This document shows positions 1 through 5,066 of a stretch of DNA of 5,518 nucleotides, piece by piece. Both the position numbers and the translations under genes were made by a program. The DNA is taken from the NCBI GenBank assembly GCA_021812845.1, contig JAKAML010000117.1, forward strand, positions 1 to 5,518. The letters run 5' to 3'. Position 1 is the first letter of the stretch. Each line of letters starts with the position of its first letter. The stretch comes from Pseudomonadota bacterium (GTDB taxonomy: Bacteria > Pseudomonadota > Alphaproteobacteria > Rhizobiales > Hyphomicrobiaceae). The notes beneath the pieces are model-generated. The model saw nothing but the letters and a program-made list of their open reading frames with translations. It ran no database searches and was not told the origin of the DNA.

Positions 1-505
1 GCTGGTTGCGGTGCGACCAGGTGTGCGTGCCGACCGTGTGCCCCTTCCGCGCGATCTCGCGCACCATCTCCGGGTCGGCGACCGCCATGCGACCGACGAC
101 GAAGAACGTGGCCTTGGTGCAGTGGGCGTCGAGCGCCTGCAGCACCGGCACTGTGTAGGGCCGCAGCGGGCCGTCGTCGAAGGTCAGCACCACCTCGCCG
201 TCAGCGAGGAAGTCGTTGTCCTTGTATTGCTGCTGACCGAACAGCAGCCCGCCGGTCGTATCGATCTCGACGACGCGCGAGATGCCGAGCACGTCGGTGC
301 GGCCGGCGCAGGCATCGGACCTCGGCGCGGGGGCTGCCGCGGGGCCTGCCACGGGGGGGGCGGGCGGGGCGACAGCCTGTGCGAACGCCGTGCCGCAGGC
401 GGCGACGACCAGGGCCAGGACGCCCGCGGCACGCCGCGCAGGGTGCGGGACGACGGGTTGCCGGTCGGCTGCCGTCGGAACCGCTGTGTCTGGCCTGGCG
501 CGCAT
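1..505 (-). CDS. Exported polysaccharide deacetylase (NodB domain), 3' end missing
   Basis: This reading frame is open from an ATG at 505-503 to the left edge, giving the first 168 residues. The NodB fold (carbohydrate esterase family 4) removes N- or O-acetyl groups from polysaccharides such as chitin oligomers, peptidoglycan or exopolysaccharide. Motif 1 is TFDDGP at residues 108-113 (D110 the likely catalytic base, D111 a metal ligand). Motif 2 is HTWSH at 161-165 (H161 and H165, the other metal ligands). Motifs 3-5 lie outside the window. The N-terminus has a basic stretch (HPARR, 21-25), a hydrophobic core (about 26-36), then either a signal peptidase I site after AFA (40-42) or a lipobox VAAC with C37. 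A Pro/Ala-rich linker (about 45-62) follows, so the enzyme should act in the periplasm or on the envelope. GGGGAA lies about 9 bases before the ATG. The gene is divergent from mgtE. The substrate cannot be told from this fragment. Confidence 0.9.
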   Translation of the reverse strand, partial: MRARPDTAVPTAADRQPVVPHPARRAAGVLALVVAACGTAFAQAVAPPAPPVAGPAAAPAPRSDACAGRTDVLGISRVVEIDTTGGLLFGQQQYKDNDFLADGEVVLTFDDGPLRPYTVPVLQALDAHCTKATFFVVGRMAVADPEMVREIARKGHTVGTHTWSHRNQ

Positions 506-677
506 CGTGTCTCGTTCCCCGTTTCCTGTCGTGGGCGCCGCTCCCGGTCTCGCTCCGGTCTCGGGCCCGACACCGCGACGCAGCCACACGGGCCGGCATG
601 GTCGACGCTCGGCCGTCGACGCGGGTCGCGCCGCCGCGCTCGTGCTCCGGCCACGGCGCGATTCCCGCGCGGAGCAG

Positions 678-706
678 ATCATACCCGATACGCCATTTCC
701 GACGAA
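678..706 (-). promoter_or_regulatory. Possible promoter for the deacetylase gene
   Basis: On the minus strand the hexamer TATGAT (683-678) matches the sigma70 -10 consensus TATAAT at five of six positions. The -35 region at 17-bp spacing reads TTCGTC (706-701), which keeps only the leading TT. Transcription from here would give a leader of roughly 165 bases before the deacetylase ATG. The putative -35 and spacer overlap the palindrome at 691-712, which fits repression by a protein bound there. The weak -35 keeps confidence low. Confidence 0.3.
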
Positions 707-712
707 ATGGCG
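691..712. promoter_or_regulatory. Perfect 9-bp inverted repeat, candidate operator
   Basis: CGCCATTTC (691-699) is repeated in inverse as GAAATGGCG (704-712), separated by CGAC. The arms contain an A/T-rich core, unlike the surrounding GC-rich DNA. There is no T-tract on either side, which argues against an intrinsic terminator. Its place between two divergent genes, over the possible deacetylase promoter, suggests a binding site for a dimeric regulator. The regulator is unknown. Confidence 0.45.
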
Positions 713-819
713 GCGAAAGCACGCACGGCGGCCGGGATGTGGCCCTGGAGCACCGGCCGGGTGCCGGGGTGTTGTCGATCGGCGGCCTATGCTAACCGTG
801 AGGCACGGGATTCGTCGTT

Positions 820-886
820 GGTCCGGTCTCTGGTCGGACCGCTGGCGGGCGCCTTCCGGGGGTGTGCGCGGGCCGAGCGTGCACCC
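820..886 (+). promoter_or_regulatory. Structured 5' leader of mgtE (two stem-loops)
   Basis: Two hairpins lie in the likely untranslated leader of mgtE. The first pairs GGTCCG (820-825) with CGGACC (835-840) around a 9-base loop. The second pairs 860-869 (GGGTGTGCGC) with 877-886 (GCGTGCACCC): ten base pairs including two G-U pairs, with a 7-base loop. The second ends 36 bases before the GTG start and 26 before the ribosome-binding site. Mg2+ transporter genes in other bacteria are often controlled by leader RNAs (M-box in Gram-positives, mgtA leader in enterics). I do not recognise either of those here, so regulation by this leader is inference; GC-rich DNA also forms hairpins by chance. Confidence 0.35.
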
Positions 887-912
887 TGCGCCGCACGAGC
901 AGAGAGACGCCC

Positions 913-917
913 GGGAG
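913..917 (+). promoter_or_regulatory. Ribosome-binding site that fixes the mgtE GTG start
   Basis: GGGAG lies five bases before the GTG at 923-925. It is the only good Shine-Dalgarno sequence near the beginning of the conserved MgtE region, and the next in-frame ATG is about 150 codons inside the protein. It therefore supports the GTG start. Confidence 0.6.
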
Positions 918-922
918 CCGCC

Positions 923-2305
923 GTGTCCGCAGAGGTCGAGCAGGATCTGAACGGCGACAATGGCCTCGGTCCGGTGACGGCGGACCTCGTGCCGCTGATC
1001 GCGGCCGCCATCCAGGAGGGCGACCTCGACCAGGCGCGGACGCTGGCCGGCGATCTCAAGGCGCCGGATCTCGCCGAGGTCGTCGAGCTCCTGTCTCCGG
1101 ATGCCCGCGTGGCGCTGATCCTGGCGCTCGGACCGGCATTCGACTTCGAGGTGTTCTCCGAGCTCGACGAGACCGTCCGCGACCAGCTTTCCGAGGCGCT
1201 GCCGAACGAGTTCCTGGCGCGGGCGGCGACCGAGCTCGACACCGACGACGCCGCCTACCTGATCGAGAACCTCGACGCGACCGACAGGAAGGAGATCCTC
1301 GACCAGCTTCCGACCTCGGACCGCGAGGCGCTCGAGCGCAACCTCGAGTACCCCGAGGAGACCGCCGGCCGTCTGATGCAGTCGGATTTCGTGGCCGTGG
1401 CCCCGTTCTGGACGGTCGGGCAGGTCATCGACCACATGCGCGAGACCGATGACCTGCCGGAGCAGTTCACCGAGATCTTCGTCGTCGACCCGACGTTCCG
1501 GGTGCTCGGCAGCATCGAGCTTTCGCGTCTCCTCAGAACCCAGCGGGCCGTTCCGGTCGGGGAGATCATGAACGAGGACCGCCACCTGGTGCTGGCCAGC
1601 GCCGACCAGGAGGAGGTGGCGCGCCAGTTCGACCGCTACGGCCTGATGTCGGCGCCGGTGGTCGACGCCGACAAGCGGCTCGTCGGCGTGGTGACGGTCG
1701 ACGACGTGGTCGACGTCATCAAGGACGAGGCGGAGGAGGACATGAAGGCGCTCGCGGGCGTCGGCGACGAGACCCTGGCCGACAGCGTGCTCGCGACTGT
1801 CAAGAGCCGGGTGCCGTGGCTCGTCGTCAATCTCGGAACGGCGGTGCTCGGCTCGCTCGTGATCCAGCAGTTCGACGCCACGATCGAGCAAATGGTGGCG
1901 CTCGCGATCCTGATGCCGGTGGTGGCGTCGCTCGGCGGCAACGCCGGCACGCAGACGATGACGGTGACCGTGCGCGCGCTGGCGACGAGCAAGCTCGGGC
2001 GGGTCAACGCGCCCCGCGTCGTCAGCCGCGAGGCGTTGGTCGGGCTCGTAAACGGGGTCGTGCTGTCGACGATCCTGGCGGCCGTGGTGTTCCTGTGGTT
2101 CGGCTCGGGCAAGCTCGGGGCGGTGATCGCCGCGGCGATGATGGTCAACCTGTTCGCCGCCGCGCTGGCCGGCATCCTGATCCCGCTCGCCATGAGCCGG
2201 ATGGACCTCGATCCGGCGCCGGCGTCGGGCGTGTTCGTGACGTTCGTCACCGACGTGGTCGGGTTCTTCGCGTTCCTGGGCCTCGCCGCGGCGCTGCTCG
2301 TCTGA
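923..2305 (+). CDS. mgtE: MgtE-family magnesium channel
   Basis: The 460-residue product has the usual length and order of MgtE, an inner-membrane, Mg2+-gated Mg2+ channel that works as a homodimer. Residues about 20-145 form the helical, acidic MgtE N domain. Two CBS domains follow at about 154-206 and 213-268; the second contains MSAPVVDADKRLVGVVTVDD. Five membrane segments lie at about 295-317, 322-345, 368-393, 396-423 and 434-460. The conserved GGNAGTQT motif is at 338-345. The last segment has PASGVFVTFVTD with D444, the position that in Thermus MgtE forms the Mg2+ selectivity site. The family model is that N and CBS domains bind Mg2+ and close the pore when cytosolic Mg2+ is high. The start is GTG with GGGAG five bases upstream; the frame stays open far upstream, but that part has no MgtE similarity. 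Function could extend to Co2+ or other divalent ions. Downstream lies a second, unrelated Mg2+-transporter-like gene. Confidence 0.95.
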   Translation: MSAEVEQDLNGDNGLGPVTADLVPLIAAAIQEGDLDQARTLAGDLKAPDLAEVVELLSPDARVALILALGPAFDFEVFSELDETVRDQLSEALPNEFLARAATELDTDDAAYLIENLDATDRKEILDQLPTSDREALERNLEYPEETAGRLMQSDFVAVAPFWTVGQVIDHMRETDDLPEQFTEIFVVDPTFRVLGSIELSRLLRTQRAVPVGEIMNEDRHLVLASADQEEVARQFDRYGLMSAPVVDADKRLVGVVTVDDVVDVIKDEAEEDMKALAGVGDETLADSVLATVKSRVPWLVVNLGTAVLGSLVIQQFDATIEQMVALAILMPVVASLGGNAGTQTMTVTVRALATSKLGRVNAPRVVSREALVGLVNGVVLSTILAAVVFLWFGSGKLGAVIAAAMMVNLFAAALAGILIPLAMSRMDLDPAPASGVFVTFVTDVVGFFAFLGLAAALLV

Positions 2306-2324
2306 AGCCGGCGGGCGCGTGGCC

Positions 2325-2340
2325 GCCCCGCCCGCGGGGC
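2325..2340 (+). terminator. GC hairpin downstream of mgtE, weak terminator candidate
   Basis: GCCCCG (2325-2330) pairs with CGGGGC (2335-2340) around the loop CCCG, starting 20 bases after the mgtE stop. No T-run follows, so it is not a textbook intrinsic terminator. It might attenuate read-through into the CorA-like gene. Other pairings with the nearby GCGGGCG are possible. Confidence 0.3.
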
Positions 2341-2356
2341 GATGGCGCAGGGCGTG

Positions 2357-2389
2357 TTGCAATGCCGTCGCCGAGGTCGGATAACCTCG
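2357..2389 (+). promoter_or_regulatory. Candidate promoter of the CorA-like gene with overlapping inverted repeat
   Basis: TTGCAA (2357-2362) and GATAAC (2380-2385) each match four of six positions of the sigma70 -35 and -10 consensus and are exactly 17 bases apart. The -10 element sits inside an inverted repeat, CGAGGT (2372-2377) and ACCTCG (2384-2389), separated by six bases, which could be an operator. The transcript would start near 2392, leaving a leader of about 60 bases. Its stretch at about 2407-2440 is almost purely pyrimidine apart from a few A and one G, up to the Shine-Dalgarno sequence. Confidence 0.4.
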
Positions 2390-2451
2390 ACGGTCCGCCG
2401 ATCAGCGTCCCCCACCACATCTCTCCTTCCCGTCCCCTCCCGAGGTCCGCC

Positions 2452-4098
2452 ATGACCGAAGCTGCGCCCTCGCCGAAAGCGGTCCGGACCCTGCGGCAGA
2501 TCCTGCTGTGGCCGGTCTACCTGTTGCCGCTCGACGAGGATGCGCCGGTCGAGAACCACTGGGAGCACCTCCAGAAGCCGTCGCCCGGCAATCCCTGGCG
2601 GGAGGTGGACGACGAGTTCGGCGACCCGAAGGAGTTCCAGGCCAGGCACTACAACGAGTTCGTCACCTTCCTGCCGCCGGTGCAGCGCTTCCTCTATGGC
2701 CAGGGGCTCGGCCGCGTCGTCGGCCGCACCTACGGCGAGAGCCCGATCACGGTCATGCGCCGGTCGGACATCGCCAGGGTGCGCATCACCCTCGATCCCG
2801 GCAGCGCTCCCGTCGTGCTCGAGGTGGCGCACGTCGACCTCTACTTCTTCTTCGATATCGACGTGGCGCTGCTGGCGTTCGAGGTCACCGCCTCGAACCT
2901 GCCGTTCGAGACCGCACAGGAGGTGCTGTTCCGCTTCGGCCGCGCCTATCCGGCGTACTGGGAGGCGGACGGGCGCGGCGGACACTGTCCGCATCTCGTC
3001 GAATGGCTGGCAGCCGACGGCAGCGTCCTGGCGGCGTCGGACTACGAGCGCAAGGAGAAGTACCTCTCCTTCGTCGCCCAGCACCGGGCGCCGGCGGTGG
3101 CGGCGCACTGGGAATTCCTGCTGTCGCCCATGGTGCTCCACCACAGCGACCGCCAGGGACCGATCCGCTATCGCCAGCTCGAATACTACCGGATGCCCTA
3201 CATGGTGTTCCTGGCCATGGAGGACGCCAATGCGCTGACCAGGCCCGATCTGGTGCGCCTCGCCATCGGCAGTGCGCCGGGCGATCCGGGCGAATTGCCG
3301 TATTCCGACCGCTACCTCCAGGACTTCGAGAGCCGGCACTGCTACGACCGCTATTGCGATCTCAATCCGGGGGCGCGCTACGGCACGCGGTTCATGACCA
3401 CGGGGCACACGCTGATCGTGCTCGGCGAGGCGCGGGATCCCTTCTTCAACGGCGCGGAGGGGGGCGTGCTGTCGCGGTTCCGGCACCAGCATTTCCTGCT
3501 GTTCCTGATCGCCCACTTCCAGAAGGCGTCGCTCAGGATGTTCTCGGACCGGCTGGTCGGCATCGTCAGCCGTCTCGACATCACGGATGCGGTGGCGAAC
3601 CGCATCTTCCGCCGCGCGATCCGCCTGACGCTCGAGAACTTCCTCCGCTTCGAGCACCGCTACTGGTTCCACGAGATCTCGAACCACGCGCAGGCCAAGG
3701 AGCTGTTCGGCATGACGCGCGGTCAGCTCGAGCTCGACGCGCTCTACGGCGAGGTGCGGGAGGAGCTGCAGGACATGGGCAACTTTCTCGAGGTCGAGGC
3801 GATGCGGCGGCAGAACGACACCGTCGTGCGGCTGACGGTCGTGACCATCCTCGGCCTCGTCGGGACGGTGACGACCGGGTTCCTCGGCATGAACCTGTTC
3901 GCCTTGTCGGAGGAGACCTCGTCGTGGCGGATCGCGGCGTTCATGGCGGTGTTCGTGCCGACGCTGGTGCTGACGGTGATGACGGTGGCCAAGTCGAAGC
4001 GGCTGTCGGAGTGGCTCGATGCGCTGTCCGACGATACCTTGTCCACGGGCGAGAAGTTCCGCGCCTTCTGGCGGGTGTGGTTCCCGGCCAAGGACTGA
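2452..4098 (+). CDS. Large CorA-superfamily divalent-cation transporter-like protein
   Basis: The product has 548 residues. The C-terminus carries the CorA signature: membrane helix 1 at about 459-482 ending in GMN (479-481, within TGFLGMNLF), a short loop, helix 2 at about 493-513, and a basic KSKR at 514-517. CorA proteins are pentameric inner-membrane channels for Mg2+, Co2+ or Ni2+, with GMN at the mouth of the pore. The soluble N-terminal part is about 455 residues, against roughly 250-290 in typical CorA. The last part before the membrane (about 345-458) is helical and charged, like the CorA stalk helix. The first 340 residues resemble nothing I can name. The loop after GMN reads LFALSEET instead of the common MPEL, but keeps two acidic residues (487-488). 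A 30-residue tail follows the basic patch, longer than usual. The ATG is preceded by GAGG six bases upstream. It follows mgtE by 146 bp and has its own candidate promoter. Ion and direction are inferred; a ZntB-like exporter role is not excluded. Confidence 0.8.
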   Translation: MTEAAPSPKAVRTLRQILLWPVYLLPLDEDAPVENHWEHLQKPSPGNPWREVDDEFGDPKEFQARHYNEFVTFLPPVQRFLYGQGLGRVVGRTYGESPITVMRRSDIARVRITLDPGSAPVVLEVAHVDLYFFFDIDVALLAFEVTASNLPFETAQEVLFRFGRAYPAYWEADGRGGHCPHLVEWLAADGSVLAASDYERKEKYLSFVAQHRAPAVAAHWEFLLSPMVLHHSDRQGPIRYRQLEYYRMPYMVFLAMEDANALTRPDLVRLAIGSAPGDPGELPYSDRYLQDFESRHCYDRYCDLNPGARYGTRFMTTGHTLIVLGEARDPFFNGAEGGVLSRFRHQHFLLFLIAHFQKASLRMFSDRLVGIVSRLDITDAVANRIFRRAIRLTLENFLRFEHRYWFHEISNHAQAKELFGMTRGQLELDALYGEVREELQDMGNFLEVEAMRRQNDTVVRLTVVTILGLVGTVTTGFLGMNLFALSEETSSWRIAAFMAVFVPTLVLTVMTVAKSKRLSEWLDALSDDTLSTGEKFRAFWRVWFPAKD

Positions 4099-4109
4099 GG
4101 CCGGCTCAG
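4095..4109. terminator. Small hairpin spanning two convergent stop codons
   Basis: CTGAG (4095-4099) pairs with CTCAG (4105-4109) around GCCGG. The arms contain the TGA of the CorA-like gene and the complement of the TGA of the pentapeptide gene. GGCC at 4086-4089 and 4115-4118 could extend the structure across an internal loop. It has no T-tract, and the stem is only 5 bp, so a bidirectional terminator role is speculative. No other candidate terminator is visible between these convergent genes. Confidence 0.25.
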
Positions 4110-4927
4110 CGGACGGCCGCAGCGGTGTTGCGCGCCTTGTCCCAGCCGCGGGCCTTGTCGAGCCCGACGACGCCGGTGAGCCGCGCGCCGGAGAGGTCGG
4201 CGCCGGTCAGGTCGGCATTGGTCAGGTCCGCGCCCGAGAGGTCGGCTCCGGTCAGGTCGGCGCCGGTCAGGTCGGCGTCGACGAGGCGTGCGCCGGAAAG
4301 GTCGGCGCCCTTGAGGGTGGCGAACGCGAACAGGACGTGGCCGAGGTCGGCGCGCACGAGGCGGGCGCCGTCGAGGCGGGCGGCGAGGAATTCCGTCCGC
4401 CAGATGTGCTCGATGAAGCCGGTGCGGCCGAATGGGGCCAAGGTGGCGTCGGTGAGGTCGGCGCCGGTCAGGTCGGCGCGGTGGAAGCGGCCGAACACCT
4501 TGGCCCGGACGAGTCGCGCGCCGGTGAAGGTGGCGGCCTCGTCGGGCGCGCCGACGAGATGAGCGGAGCCGGACGGGCGCAGGAGGCTCGCCTCCGTCAG
4601 GTCGGCACGGTCGAAGCGGGCGGAGACCATGGTGATGCGGTCGAGAAGGGCGCGCGAGAGGTCGGCGCCCGCGAGGTTGGCGCCCGAGAGATCGGCGCCG
4701 AACAGGTTGGCGCCGGAGAGCCGCGCGGCCTTGAAGTCGAGACCGGAGAGGTCGAGCCGGGTCAGGTCGTGCCCGGCGAGGTCGAGCGGCCGCGCGGCAG
4801 TGGCGGCGACGAGGCGCGCGGCGACGTCGCGGGCGGACAGGTCGGCGGCACGGGCAGGGAAGGACAGGAGCGCGAGCGCTGAGAGCGCGACGAGGATGCG
4901 AGCGAGAATTGCGACAGCTTGGACCAT
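4106..4927 (-). CDS. Exported pentapeptide-repeat protein
   Basis: The 273-residue product begins with a signal peptide (hydrophobic core about 5-22, cleavage likely after ARA at 25-27), so it should be periplasmic or secreted. The mature part is made of A(D/N)LSG-type pentapeptide repeats, which fold as a right-handed quadrilateral beta-helix with Leu/Phe pointing inward. Repeats run in three blocks: about 46-118, 132-162 and 178-250. They are interrupted by a Pro/Gly/His-containing stretch (119-131) and by a segment with FIEHIW (163-177). The last block is the most regular (ADLTGADLTGADLSGADLTN at 218-237). The tail, after about 253, is charged and not repetitive. Family members have varied or unknown roles; quinolone-resistance Qnr proteins are cytosolic and lack a signal peptide, so that role is unlikely. 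No clear Shine-Dalgarno precedes the ATG at 4927-4925. It converges on the CorA-like gene with 7 bp between stops. Confidence 0.88.
   Translation of the reverse strand: MVQAVAILARILVALSALALLSFPARAADLSARDVAARLVAATAARPLDLAGHDLTRLDLSGLDFKAARLSGANLFGADLSGANLAGADLSRALLDRITMVSARFDRADLTEASLLRPSGSAHLVGAPDEAATFTGARLVRAKVFGRFHRADLTGADLTDATLAPFGRTGFIEHIWRTEFLAARLDGARLVRADLGHVLFAFATLKGADLSGARLVDADLTGADLTGADLSGADLTNADLTGADLSGARLTGVVGLDKARGWDKARNTAAAVR
4193..4312. repeat. 15-bp tandem repeats encoding pentapeptide units
   Basis: Eight consecutive 15-bp units, close to CAGGTCGGCGCCGGT on the plus strand, lie inside the pentapeptide gene. Several neighbours differ at only one to four bases. They are conserved at DNA level, including at codon third positions, so this block probably grew by recent unit duplication. 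A less regular set lies at about 4657-4760. Confidence 0.8.
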
Positions 4928-4948
4928 CGTCGATTTCTAGCACGGACC

Positions 4949-5066
4949 GAGGGGGCGGGGATACGAGTTCCCTCTTCCCATCGAAGGCGATAGGGAGAGG
5001 GGGGGCGTTCTCGAGGCCGTCGCCATGTCTCATTCGGGCCGGGAAGGCACTCGGTCCCCGCCCCTC
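4949..5066. repeat. GC-rich inverted arms enclosing the central hairpin
   Basis: GAGGGGGCGGGGA (4949-4961) can pair with TCCCCGCCCCTC (5055-5066): 12 base pairs with one bulged G. The arms enclose the separate hairpin at 4970-5001. The right arm overlaps the last codon and stop of the upstream minus-strand gene. Between the hairpin and the right arm I see no gene; a weaker stem (5036-5044 with 5055-5063) competes for the same right arm. Confidence 0.4.
4970..5001. repeat. Strong intergenic stem-loop, REP-like or terminator
   Basis: The arm 4970-4983 (CCCTCTTCCCATCG) pairs with 4988-5001 (CGATAGGGAGAGGG) over 14 positions with one G-U pair and one mismatch; the loop is AAGG. It is the strongest hairpin in the window. 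It lies between two genes on the minus strand, 64 bases after the stop of the upstream one and 43 before the start codon of the pentapeptide gene. There is no T-tract on either strand. CCCTCTCCC/GGGAGAGGG palindromes are, as far as I recall, common as dispersed intergenic repeats in alphaproteobacterial genomes. A terminator or mRNA-stabilising role is also possible. Confidence 0.6.

Larger units (their letters stand above)
506..922. other. Divergent intergenic region between deacetylase and mgtE
   Basis: This 417-bp stretch separates two divergent genes. I find no credible gene in it: frames that stay open here are GC-driven, have no sensible start or ribosome-binding site, and give low-complexity Arg/Ala/Pro proteins. 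It contains a 9-bp perfect inverted repeat at 691-712, a TATGAT hexamer on the minus strand at 683-678, a TATGCT hexamer on the plus strand at 788-793, and two stem-loops at 820-840 and 860-886. Both promoters must lie in this interval unless the genes are transcribed from further away. Confidence 0.75.

Noticed and set aside
201..722. Minus-strand frame starting at 722 over the deacetylase region
   Set aside because: It is in a different frame from the NodB motifs and has no domain or export signal.
772..793. TTGTCG and TATGCT as an mgtE promoter
   Set aside because: The hexamers are only 10 bases apart, too short for sigma70, and no -35-like sequence is found 16-18 bases before TATGCT. The hexamer TATGCT alone may still be a -10.
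11..922. Upstream extension of the mgtE frame
   Set aside because: The frame stays open to position 11 only because GC-rich DNA has few stops. It is antisense to the deacetylase, has low-complexity content, and the MgtE domain begins just after the GTG at 923 with its own ribosome-binding site.
820..922. M-box (ykoK) riboswitch upstream of mgtE
   Set aside because: I cannot recognise the conserved M-box core, and this class is mostly found in Gram-positive bacteria.
1636..3687. 683-codon open frame on the minus strand across mgtE and the CorA-like gene
   Set aside because: It is antisense to two genes with clear family motifs, and its product has the biased composition of a mirror frame of GC-rich codons.
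4193..4312. CRISPR array
   Set aside because: The 15-bp units are tandem without spacers and are in-frame coding repeats.
2508..4562. 684-codon plus-strand frame with RSAPVRSAP-like repeats at its end
   Set aside because: It is out of frame with the CorA-like gene, and the repeats are simply the antisense reading of the pentapeptide gene's 15-bp units.
3744..5033. 429-codon minus-strand frame overlapping the pentapeptide gene
   Set aside because: It is an Arg/Pro-rich alternative frame of the same repeats; the frame at 4106-4927 has the signal peptide and the pentapeptide pattern.
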